A stretch of 64,000 nt of DNA, taken from positions 1 through 64,000 of the forward strand of contig CAYOMP010000001.1 in NCBI GenBank assembly GCA_964405075.1, read 5' to 3'. Positions 57,495 to 64,000 of the stretch are shown in pieces. Every line of letters begins with the position of its first letter. Within the stretch, counting starts at the first letter, position 1. The notes under the pieces were generated by a model. It made no database searches, was not told the origin of the DNA, and saw only the letters and a list, made by a program, of their open reading frames with translations. Source of the DNA: CAYOMP01 sp964405075 (GTDB lineage: Bacteria > Bacillota > Clostridia > Lachnospirales > Lachnospiraceae). Made by a program: the position numbers and the translations under genes.

Positions 57495-58024
57495 TTCTTT
57501 TTTTGTCGGATTTAATAATGCCATTAACTATTTTCTACATAGTAGGGTTCGGAATGCTAATGAAGAAAAATGTATATGAGGATTTTGTTAAAGGTGCAGT
57601 TGATGGAGCAAAAATCGTAGTTGATATTATGCCAACGTTAATAGGACTTATGGTTGCAGTTGGTATATTAAGAGAATCCGGATTTTTAGATTGTATTGGA
57701 AATATTCTTGGAAGTGTAATTGATTCAAGGATTATTCCTGCACCAATAATACCAGTAGCTATAGTTAAATTATTCTCATCATCAGCGGCAACAGGATTAG
57801 TGTTAGATATTTTTAAAACATATGGCACAGATTCATTTGTTGGAATAATGGTGTCTATAATGATGAGTTGTACAGAAACAGTTTTTTATACAATGAGCGT
57901 ATATTTTATGGCGGCAAAGGTTAAAAAAACCAGATATACATTAGTCGGGGCGTTATTTGCAACAGCAGTAAACATTATATTTAGTATAATTATTACCCAT
58001 ATGCTGACTAATTTTGGCGGTTGA
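57485..58024 (+). CDS. spmB: Spore maturation protein B
   Basis: A 179-residue partner of SpmA with about five membrane segments: PLTIFYIVGFGMLMKKNVYE, FVKGAVDGAKIVVDIMPTL, SSSAATGLVLDIFKTYG and SCTETVFYTMSVYFMA, the last two being conserved Gate-domain motifs. The ATG lies inside the spmA 3' end, giving tight coupling. Length matches the family. Confidence 0.93.
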   Translation: MQIILFLSDLIMPLTIFYIVGFGMLMKKNVYEDFVKGAVDGAKIVVDIMPTLIGLMVAVGILRESGFLDCIGNILGSVIDSRIIPAPIIPVAIVKLFSSSAATGLVLDIFKTYGTDSFVGIMVSIMMSCTETVFYTMSVYFMAAKVKKTRYTLVGALFATAVNIIFSIIITHMLTNFGG

Positions 58025-58107
58025 TTGTATTTGGGTTAAATGGTTGAAAATTATAGAGAAATTTATGATATAAGTCTAAACAGATATTGTTATTAGAATA
58101 TAGTGAA

Positions 58108-58241
58108 TGTTCAGAGCCAACCTCGAAAACACTGAGTGTTTCCTCAGTGTGGCGTATCCGCCAAATAGATTTATATAAAAAAGTGATCTTGAATGCAAGC
58201 ATTCATCGCTCTATTTTGATAAATCTGATTGGCTCTGAACA
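58108..58241. ncRNA. Highly structured non-coding element (candidate RNA or MITE)
   Basis: A 13-base inverted repeat closes the element: TGTTCAGAGCCAA (58108-58120) with TTGGCTCTGAACA (58229-58241). Inside are an 8-pair hairpin (ACACTGAG/CTCAGTGT, 58129-58150), a 5-pair hairpin (TGGCG/CGCCA, 58150-58163) and a longer arm (AGATTTAT 58167-58174 with ATAAATCT 58218-58225) whose tip pairs GAATGC with GCATTC. All arms nest without conflict, as in a multibranched RNA. No reading frame explains it. Strand, transcription and family are unknown; a miniature transposable element is the main alternative. Confidence 0.5.
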
Positions 58242-58253
58242 GTTACAAAATAT

Positions 58254-58282
58254 TCGACAGTATTGGAAAAATAGGATACAAT
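58254..58282 (+). promoter_or_regulatory. Promoter for the GNAT gene
   Basis: TCGACA (58254-58259), 17-base spacer, TACAAT (58277-58282). Start would be about 30 bases before the GTG, downstream of the structured element. Confidence 0.45.
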
Positions 58283-58318
58283 ATATGGGATGAATAGAAG
58301 TAAGGCGGGTACAAAATT

Positions 58319-59071
58319 GTGAAAATAGATGAAAAAATGTTAGAAGTGGCGCGAAAACAGTTTATACTGGACTGTAATATTACAGAATATGATGCAGGTA
58401 AGAAGGTTTTAATTGGAAAAACCAAGGCTAATGAAGGTGCCAGAATATATACAGGAAAAACCTTGGAATTCAAAGCAATTGTATGCTTAGGGCAAGCATT
58501 TATTATGGCTGGAGAGCAAATGTATGAGTGGAGTGTTAATGAATATGCCAATGAAAAAGCACCAGAATGGATGTGTAATTTTAATACATTAAGAAAGTTG
58601 GAAAGACAGCTTAATAAATGTGGTTTGGAAATTGCAGATACGCATATTTACTTTTTGCCGGATAAAGATTTTGAGGAGGTTAAGCCTTTATGTGAGATTA
58701 AGATATTATCTCAGGAGGAAATACTGGCAATTAAAGGACAGCACAAATTTAATAATGCGGTTTGCTATGATGAGGCAATGTCTGATGGTATAGCCATTGT
58801 AGCTGTGGAGAATGAAAAAATGATAGGAATGGCTGGAGCCAGTATGGACGGTAAATACTTATGGCAGATAGGTGTAGATGTGTTACCTGAATATAGAAAC
58901 AGAGGATTGGCAGCCAACCTTACATCTTTAATTAAACAGGAAATAATTAAAATGGGAAAAGTTCCATTTTATGGCACCAGTGAGTCCCATGCAGTTTCAC
59001 AGTCGGTAGCCATTAAATCAGGTTTTATGCCAGCCTGGGCAGAAATATATGTTAGAGAGATTAAAAAGTAA
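58319..59071 (+). CDS. GNAT family N-acetyltransferase
   Basis: A 250-residue protein starting at GTG. The C-terminal 120 residues hold a GNAT fold: MIGMAGASMDGKYLWQIGVD and the acetyl-CoA loop VLPEYRNRGLAANLTSLI, then SQSVAIKSGFMPAW. The N-terminal half (EMYEW-like and WMCNFN segments) is a second GNAT-like lobe without the binding loop. Substrate unknown; small-molecule or protein acetylation are both possible. The stop is followed by an AT-rich gap without a clear terminator. Confidence 0.85.
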   Translation: MKIDEKMLEVARKQFILDCNITEYDAGKKVLIGKTKANEGARIYTGKTLEFKAIVCLGQAFIMAGEQMYEWSVNEYANEKAPEWMCNFNTLRKLERQLNKCGLEIADTHIYFLPDKDFEEVKPLCEIKILSQEEILAIKGQHKFNNAVCYDEAMSDGIAIVAVENEKMIGMAGASMDGKYLWQIGVDVLPEYRNRGLAANLTSLIKQEIIKMGKVPFYGTSESHAVSQSVAIKSGFMPAWAEIYVREIKK

Positions 59072-59181
59072 AATTAATAAAAAGCATAAAAATGGAGAGC
59101 AACAAAGATAAAAAGCAATCTATGCAATATGCGTAGCTCGTGGAGAAGAAGTTTGCTATAAAGGCAATGATCGCGCGCGAA

Positions 59182-59199
59182 GAGTTTGCAAGCAAACTC
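59182..59199. repeat. Short hairpin in a GC-richer intergenic patch
   Basis: GAGTTTGC and GCAAACTC are adjacent inverted repeats just after TCGCGCGCGA, a locally GC-rich patch unlike its surroundings. No U-tract follows. The patch may derive from a repetitive element or gene relic. Confidence 0.45.
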
Positions 59200-59249
59200 G
59201 TTATTCATACAGTAAAATAGAATTCTAGAAATTGGGGGAACAAATGATA

Positions 59250-60467
59250 TGAAACAAGTAGGTGTGGTAATCTGCAATTATAATAAAGCGGATTATGTTT
59301 TAATGTGTATACAATCTGTTTTAGAGTCGGTATTTCAGGATTTTGATATTTATGNNNNNNNNNNAATATGCAGACAAGGTAACAGTTATTGAAAACAAAG
59401 AAAATCTTGGTGGTTCTGGAGGATTTAATACAGGCATTAGGAAAGTAGTGGAAATGGGCTATCCATATTTGATGTGTTTAGATAATGATGCACAGATAGA
59501 TGAAAATGCTATTGAAGCGTCTCTTACATTTTTAAAGGAAAACCCTGATGTTGGAATGGTAGGCTCAAAAGTATATCATTTGCAACAACCGGCATATATC
59601 CAACAGATGGGACTGAAACTTGATTTTAGAAATTTTGGTGCTAGAACAATGTATGCGGATACATTGGATTCTGATGATATTCCAGAGGTTGTATATTGTG
59701 ATACGGTTGCAGCTTGTTCGGTAATGTTGCCTACTAAGGTTGTTAAAGAAGTAGGACCTATGCCGGAGGATAACTTCATTTACTGGGATGATATGGAGTG
59801 GGGTTATCGAATCAAGAATGCAGGTTATAAAGTAGCGGCTATAGGAGCATCCAGAGCGGTACATGAAATGGGTGCTAATGTTAGAAAGGCCAATACTTTT
59901 TCTAACTATTATTTATGGAGAAACAGTTTGGATTTCTTTATGAGAAACTGTCATCAACTGGAAATTGATAAAATGACAGAAAAGATGCTAGAGAACGTAT
60001 TTGATGCTATTTATGAGGCAGAATATAGAAATGAATTTAATGTGGCCAAAACATTAAAGATGGCACTATTAGATGCTATTGCTGGTGTTAGAGGAAAAGC
60101 ACAGGAAGGAAGAATTTTAGAAAATGATGGCAGTATCGACAGGTTTAAGGAATTTGCCAATCAGTATAAAACTTTTTTTGTTGAAGAAAACAATCAGTTT
60201 ATTATTGATTGTATAAAGGAAATTAACGAAAATGCAGTTATTACCGCTGATAGAGAAAATGCTGAATGTGTTGTAGTTCCTTGCAATTATATTATGCTTG
60301 TAAATGATTTTTCTAAAACAAAGGTATATATAGATAGTGAACTAAATGTTATGAGCGATGATAAAGAAAACGAAAAGGTAAAGAATTATTCAAAGAAAAA
60401 GCAGGAATTTGTCAATAAGTACAAAGATGATTTCACAGCCAGATCGGTTCAGATGCACCAAAAATGA
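59250..60467 (+). CDS. Family 2 glycosyltransferase containing an assembly gap
   Basis: The ATG at 59250 begins a GT-A fold (KQVGVVICNYNKADYVLMCI, residues 2-21); after the N-run at 59355-59364 the same frame resumes with NKENLGGSGGFNTGI, the DxD-like LDNDAQID and the acceptor-site YWDDMEWGYRI. The segment expected around the gap (a VVDNxS nucleotide-binding motif) is missing, and ten bases cannot encode it, so the gap is longer than shown. The enzyme resembles rhamnosyl- or galactofuranosyl-transferases of surface polysaccharide synthesis, but no glycan operon surrounds it. A 130-residue C-terminal extension is unassigned. Confidence 0.82.
59355..59364. other. Assembly gap (10 N)
   Basis: Ten consecutive N inside the glycosyltransferase gene. 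The number is probably a placeholder, since about 15-20 codons of the family's nucleotide-binding region are absent. Confidence 0.95.
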
Positions 60468-60539
60468 GACTTTAAGATAGTTTAAACAAGGGCTTTAATT
60501 TTATTAATAAAGGATTAATAATTTTTCATAGAATATGTG

Positions 60540-60568
60540 TTGAATTATTTTTTTTAAAATTCTATAAT
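60540..60568 (+). promoter_or_regulatory. Promoter of the hemerythrin gene
   Basis: TTGAAT (60540-60545), 17-base spacer, TATAAT (60563-60568), about 55 bases before the start codon. Confidence 0.6.
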
Positions 60569-60623
60569 TTGTACTATAGTAAAGGCATGGTACTTTAGTG
60601 TCGTAAGTGGGAGCGATGGGAAT

Positions 60624-61055
60624 ATGTTTGATTTTAATTTTGATTGGAAGCCGGAATTAAATACAAATATCCAGAGTATGGATTATCAGAATAAGCAATT
60701 GTTTAAAATCGGACGAGATATGGAGCAGTTGTTGCGTATCAAATGCATTGGAGTGGAAGATAAGCAATTATTGGATATAGTGTGTGAATTAAGAAATTTT
60801 GCATCATATCATTTTTATGAAGAAGAGAGATTAATGAGAGAGGCCAATTATAAAGACATTGAGAAACATGTAGAAGGTCATAAAGCATTTGTGAAATTCG
60901 TAATGGGCGTTAATCTGCCGGAAATGAAAAAACATCCTGAAAAAGAGTTAACTAAGTTGCGTGACAATCTGGTGGATTGGATATTTCAACATATGTTAAT
61001 AGAAGATATGGCGGTAGCTAAAGAGATTCGTAAAAACATAAAAAAGGATGAATAA
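60624..61055 (+). CDS. Hemerythrin-like protein missing one iron ligand
   Basis: A 143-residue four-helix protein of the bacteriohemerythrin family. Six of seven diiron ligands are in place: His63 and Glu67 in SYHFYEEE, His82 and His86 in KHVEGHK, His123 and Asp128 in FQHMLIED. The usual first ligand, histidine in the DxQHK motif, is Asn23 here (MDYQNKQLF); one base change (CAT to AAT) would do this. Hemerythrins bind oxygen or sense it and iron in anaerobes. Loss of one ligand should weaken one iron site, so function may be altered. GGGAG precedes the ATG. Confidence 0.88.
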   Translation: MFDFNFDWKPELNTNIQSMDYQNKQLFKIGRDMEQLLRIKCIGVEDKQLLDIVCELRNFASYHFYEEERLMREANYKDIEKHVEGHKAFVKFVMGVNLPEMKKHPEKELTKLRDNLVDWIFQHMLIEDMAVAKEIRKNIKKDE

Positions 61056-61095
61056 ATTAGTCTTTAAAAAAGAACAGATATAGTGTAATATTAGG

Positions 61096-61125
61096 AACGG
61101 GGTGGCGTCAGGCTGCTCCGTTTTT
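61096..61125 (+). terminator. Probable intrinsic terminator
   Basis: AACGGGG pairs imperfectly with GCTCCGTT around GGCGTCAGGC and is followed by TTTTTG. Confidence 0.55.
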
Positions 61126-61180
61126 GAGTTGAAAGGTGTTTACCAGAGATAAAGATGGGATAGTTGAGAGGTATGATTAA

Positions 61181-62290
61181 ATGAAATATTGTATTGATTT
61201 TGTGAAAAAAGAGGTAGTGCTGTGCGTATCTGGTTTGTTAGCTATTATATCAGCATTTGTTGTTATTCCAAGTAGAGAATATATTGATTATATAGATGTT
61301 AGAGTGTTGGCAATCTTATTTTGTCTAATGCTTGTAATGGCTGGTTTACAAAGGGAAGGAATATTTAGTAAAATAGCCACTATGTTGCTTTTGAAAACCA
61401 ATAATACCAGACAATTGGCATTTATTTTGATTGCATTATGCTTTATATCAAGTATGATTATTACTAATGATGTGGCACTTATAACTTTTATTCCTTTTTC
61501 AATATTGGTATTTGAAGAAGCAAATAAGCGTGAACATATTATTTATGTTGTAGTGTTACAAACAATTGCCGCCAACCTGGGAAGTATGTTTACACCGATT
61601 GGCAATCCACAGAATTTATATTTATATGGAATTTCAGAAATGGGAATGGGGCAGTTTTTACTTCATATGTTACCATTAACAATTGTATCAGCTGTATTGC
61701 TGATTGTTTGTATTTTTTTTGTAAAGAAAGAAGAAATTGCTACAGAAGGTATAGGAGTAAAGTTTGAAACAAATATGGTAAAGGTTATTATTTATTGCTG
61801 TATGTTTGTTATTTGCTTATTGACTGTAGCAAGAGTTATTAACTATGTAATGGTATTTTGGATATGTACTGTATTAATGTTGATAACTGAAAGAAAAATA
61901 TTTAAAAATGTGGATTATAGTTTGTTATTAACATTTGTAAATTTCTTTATTTTTATTGGAAATATGGGGAACATTGAAATTGTTCGACAGGGACTACAGA
62001 TTATAGTAAATGGTAGAGAGTTAGTAGTTGGTATATTATCAAGTCAGGTCATCAGTAATGTGCCGGCAGCTATATTGTTAGCTGAGTTTACAAGTGATTA
62101 CAAAATGCTGATTTGGGGTGTAAACATTGGTGGGTTAGGAACCTTGATTGCATCAATGGCCAGTTTGATTTCTTACAAATTTTATGCCACTAGTGAAGGC
62201 AGTAATACGGGAAAATATGTAAAAGTGTTTACAGGAATGAATGTGATGTTTCTAGTAATATTGCTGGGGGTAGCTTTGGTAATCAGGTAA
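61181..62290 (+). CDS. ArsB/CitM/SLC13-type anion transporter
   Basis: A 369-residue permease with about ten membrane helices. The two internally repeated hairpin motifs of the ion-transporter superfamily are seen as SSMIITNDVALITFIPFSI and SSQVISNVPAAILLAEF, with GSMFTPIGNPQNLYLYG between. Members move dicarboxylates, citrate, sulfate or arsenite, or exchange sodium and protons. At 369 residues it is shorter than the usual 410-450. The substrate cannot be inferred from neighbours. No strong ribosome site is visible. Confidence 0.82.
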   Translation: MKYCIDFVKKEVVLCVSGLLAIISAFVVIPSREYIDYIDVRVLAILFCLMLVMAGLQREGIFSKIATMLLLKTNNTRQLAFILIALCFISSMIITNDVALITFIPFSILVFEEANKREHIIYVVVLQTIAANLGSMFTPIGNPQNLYLYGISEMGMGQFLLHMLPLTIVSAVLLIVCIFFVKKEEIATEGIGVKFETNMVKVIIYCCMFVICLLTVARVINYVMVFWICTVLMLITERKIFKNVDYSLLLTFVNFFIFIGNMGNIEIVRQGLQIIVNGRELVVGILSSQVISNVPAAILLAEFTSDYKMLIWGVNIGGLGTLIASMASLISYKFYATSEGSNTGKYVKVFTGMNVMFLVILLGVALVIR

Positions 62291-62333
62291 AACTGCATTG
62301 GATTATCGAGATGTTTCTTAATGGCTTCGTAAA

Positions 62334-62376
62334 AAAAAGCATTATAAAAATCTTTAGATTTTTATAATGCTTTTTA
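62334..62376. terminator. Bidirectional terminator
   Basis: AAAAAGCATTATAAAAATC pairs perfectly with GATTTTTATAATGCTTTTT around TTTA. It serves the plus-strand transporter and the minus-strand cold-shock gene. Confidence 0.88.
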
Positions 62377-62387
62377 TGGTTGAAAGA

Positions 62388-62591
62388 TTAAGCAACTGTT
62401 ACGTTAACAGCCTGCATACCTTTGTTTCCCTGTTCAAGATCGAAAGTAACTTTCTGCCCTTCTTCTAATGATTTGAAACCATCAGCATTAATTCCTGAGA
62501 AATGTACGAATACTTCTTCGTTAGTTTCATCGTTAGTGATGAATCCAAATCCTTTTGTTGAGTTAAACCATTTTACTGTACCTTTATTCAT
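62388..62591 (-). CDS. Cold-shock protein (CspA family)
   Basis: A 67-residue single cold-shock domain: [15 protein letters not shown] (RNP1) and VFVHFSGI (RNP2) are complete. It binds single-stranded RNA/DNA and acts as RNA chaperone. A strong AAGGAG precedes the ATG. The 5' leader can fold so that its 3' arm covers the bases between ribosome site and start, suggesting temperature-linked translation. A shared terminator follows. Confidence 0.96.
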   Translation of the reverse strand: MNKGTVKWFNSTKGFGFITNDETNEEVFVHFSGINADGFKSLEEGQKVTFDLEQGNKGMQAVNVTVA

Positions 62592-62592
62592 A

Positions 62593-62633
62593 TTAAGATA
62601 CCTCCTTATGTATATTTTTGTTTCGTATCTTAA
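62593..62633 (-). promoter_or_regulatory. 5' leader hairpin of the cold-shock gene
   Basis: In the mRNA, TTAAGATAC (62633-62625) pairs with GTATCTTAA (62601-62593) across about 23 bases that end with AAGGAG, and the second arm reaches the last base before the start. The ribosome site is thus inside or beside the stem. The bases from 62634 to 62992 are AT-rich; they must hold the csp promoter and that of the next gene. Confidence 0.55.
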
Positions 62634-62992
62634 TAAGTTTGACTAAGCTCGAATCTTTCGATTGTTGCAATATATCTATATGGATATAAAAAAAGCACTC
62701 ATCCGTAAATTATTAAGAATCCAATAATTTACAAACACGTGCAATTAGAACTAACTCTTAAAATACTAAAACTAATATATCATTTTAGAAAAATTAAGTC
62801 AATGTTTTTTATTCAAGTTAGTGAAAAACTATCGAAAAGATATGGAAAAAATTGTGTAAAATGATAGTTTTATTAAAAAGTTAATTTAAAAATAAATTTA
62901 TTAGAAAATCATAGGACAGACATTTAAGAATAATATAATTATATGTATTACTAAAGTTGTAGTATAATAAAAGAAAAAGGGAGGTATTGTAT

Positions 62993-63268
62993 ATGGATCT
63001 TTTTAAAATAATTTTTATTAAAAAGTATTCTCCCACTGATGCAGAAAGGATATTGTTGTCGACACTGAATGTGGAAGAGGTCAAGAGAATTCTTAATAAT
63101 GCTAATGATGATTTGAGCGCACTAAAGTCACTTAAGAGATATTTTGCCACAGCATTCAATGCAGAGACAAAGAATATTGTAAATATGGATAAACTTGCTA
63201 TGTTATGTTACAAAAAATACTATTCAAATAAGTTTGAATTAGTTGATTTAGATTTTGTTGAAGTGTAG
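62993..63268 (+). CDS. Hypothetical small protein
   Basis: A 91-residue basic, helical protein (SPTDAERILLSTLNVEEVKRIL, DLSALKSLKRYFATAF) with no recognised domain. A GGGAGG site 8 bases upstream selects the ATG at 62993 over a TTG two codons earlier. Codon use is like the neighbours, supporting a real gene. It lies between the cold-shock gene and a structured non-coding element and is apparently monocistronic. Confidence 0.7.
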   Translation: MDLFKIIFIKKYSPTDAERILLSTLNVEEVKRILNNANDDLSALKSLKRYFATAFNAETKNIVNMDKLAMLCYKKYYSNKFELVDLDFVEV

Positions 63269-63314
63269 ATTACATATGTTCAATGTTTTAAGCAGTGGTG
63301 AGATAGAAGGATGG

Positions 63315-63434
63315 GAGTATCTTGAATAGAGAAGAGTTTTAATCACTCTGGATATTGTAGAATCAATATTCGGAGTGATTTTTTAATTCATAGGAAAGTG
63401 CTTTGCACATTCTTTTCCTCTATTCAAGGTACTC
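63315..63434. ncRNA. Three-armed structured element downstream of the small gene
   Basis: A 17-base inverted repeat (63315-63331 with 63418-63434, one G-U pair; GAGTATCTTGAATAGAG on the left) closes two inner hairpins: AATCACTC/GAGTGATT with an extended inner stem (63341-63380, followed by TTTTT and able to act as terminator) and GGAAAGTGC/GCAC...TTTCC (63393-63418). No frame crosses it. It could be a small RNA, a terminator inside a decayed MITE, or the 3' end of the preceding mRNA. Confidence 0.45.
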
Positions 63435-63483
63435 TTTGTCTGATTATGTAGAAAAGTAAATGCGAATGATTTGCAATTAGTTG

Positions 63484-63512
63484 TTGACAAGGGAAATTGT
63501 CGGGGATATAAT
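63484..63512 (+). promoter_or_regulatory. Consensus promoter with inverted-repeat operator
   Basis: TTGACA (63484-63489), 17-base spacer, TATAAT (63507-63512): both boxes are perfect. GACAA (63486-63490) and TTGTC (63497-63501) form an inverted repeat between them, a typical repressor site. Such a strong promoter without a repressor would be highly active. Confidence 0.7.
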
Positions 63513-63584
63513 TTACGCGGTAGCTAAAAAATAATATAGTTTTTTTAGTTCGTATCAATATGGACAGAAAGGTAGGTGTACACA

Positions 63585-63881
63585 ATGAAATATAAAAATG
63601 GGGTAGCAGCTTTGGCTATGGCAGCTATTATATGTGTTACCATTCTATTTTCATATATATTTATTGTTGAAAATGTACACCATAATTGTTCAGGAGATGA
63701 ATGTTCTGTTTGTATGGAAATAGAAATGGCAATTCAGACTATTTCTAATCTAAAGGTTATTCTTTTTGTGCCATTTGTAATGGCTCTTCTTTGCGTGTTC
63801 ACGCAAACTTGTACAATGTTTAAAATTTCTAATTGTACAAAAGATACCCTAATAACATTAAAAGTTGAACTTTTGAATTGA
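63585..63881 (+). CDS. Two-helix membrane protein with a His/Cys loop
   Basis: A 98-residue protein. Two membrane helices (about 7-30 and 60-80) flank a loop containing HHNCSGDECSVCMEIE, whose histidines and cysteines could bind metal outside the membrane. The ATG at 63585 is preferred to a GTG three codons earlier; the ribosome site (AGGTAGG) is weak. The very strong, probably repressed promoter suggests regulated expression. Similar small clostridial proteins sit with metal-transport genes (from memory); the downstream gene lies outside this window. The last 120 bases of the window show no gene. Confidence 0.7.
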   Translation: MKYKNGVAALAMAAIICVTILFSYIFIVENVHHNCSGDECSVCMEIEMAIQTISNLKVILFVPFVMALLCVFTQTCTMFKISNCTKDTLITLKVELLN

Positions 63882-64000
63882 ATTACAGTTGATATTTTTA
63901 ATAAAAGTTTTTGTATGCGATAAAAATATTAATTAAGGCGAGTAGTGAAGAACGTCGCGATAATTTGGAAAACTCGAAGATAGTGTTTCTGAGTTTAGAA

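Noticed and set aside
58108..58241. Retron msr-msd RNA
   Set aside because: Closing inverted repeats and inner hairpins resemble the layout, but no reverse transcriptase gene lies on either side and the msd-like stem is too short.
58008..58293. Short frames on both strands across the structured element
   Set aside because: They follow from the inverted repeats; no ribosome site or protein-like pattern is present.

Overview
The window comes from a low-GC Gram-positive anaerobe, most likely a spore-forming, polysaccharide-degrading gut Clostridia of the Lachnospiraceae type. The evidence is the AT-rich sequence, strong GGAGG ribosome sites, SpmA/SpmB, a pyrophosphate-dependent phosphofructokinase, many intracellular glycoside hydrolases (GH2, GH3, GH43, GH51 twice, GH78) and GPH-type sugar symporters. 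The genus cannot be fixed from sequence alone. There are no rRNA or tRNA genes, no CRISPR array and no intact mobile element. A run of 10 N at 59355-59364 marks an assembly gap.

Layout. 1-4.1 kb is a degraded accessory stretch: a hypothetical gene, a RelB-type antitoxin whose RelE-type toxin carries an early stop, a lone cobalt-factor II C20-methyltransferase (CbiL), an integrase fragment and a surface-protein fragment. 4.2-6.2 kb holds an ArsC/Spx-like protein, a lipoprotein and a membrane acyltransferase. 6.3-10.6 kb is a MarR-controlled heterodimeric ABC exporter with matching promoter/operator modules. 10.6-17 kb is a rhamnoside locus: AraC regulator, GPH symporter broken by a stop codon, GH78 rhamnosidase and an Fe-S aldo-keto reductase. 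17-21.7 kb has PIN-PhoH, a UMF1-type transporter, an HD protein and remnants of a sensor kinase and of polyphosphate kinase. 21.7-30.6 kb couples a LytTR/GHKL two-component pair to a GH2-GH3-symporter operon through VirR-box-like direct repeats. 30.9-35.7 kb is an OmpR regulator, soluble kinase and FtsX-type ABC transporter.

35.8-45.2 kb is an arabinan locus: a minus-strand GH51-GH43-Cu/Zn-SOD run, a decayed GH127-like gene, a second GH51, then a chemoreceptor beside an orphan sugar-binding lipoprotein, bracketed by two related hairpins, and an ArsR-like regulator. 45.3-47.5 kb has a TetR regulator and a short-chain dehydrogenase. 47.8-50.1 kb is a fructose module (PPi-PFK and ROK fructokinase). 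50.2-64 kb is mostly housekeeping-like: hybrid kinase, DegV, zinc-ribbon/TPM pair, SpmAB, GNAT, GT2, hemerythrin, ion transporter, cold-shock protein and small membrane proteins. It also contains two strongly structured non-coding elements (58108-58241 and 63315-63434) that no gene explains.

The most useful leads are these two structured elements, the VirR-like boxes before the GH2 operon, the repeated promoter-operator geometry at the MarR locus, the chemoreceptor/binding-protein pair, and a hemerythrin lacking one iron ligand. Several genes carry single in-frame stops, so this locus is either decaying or contains base-call errors; that must be settled before functional claims are made.
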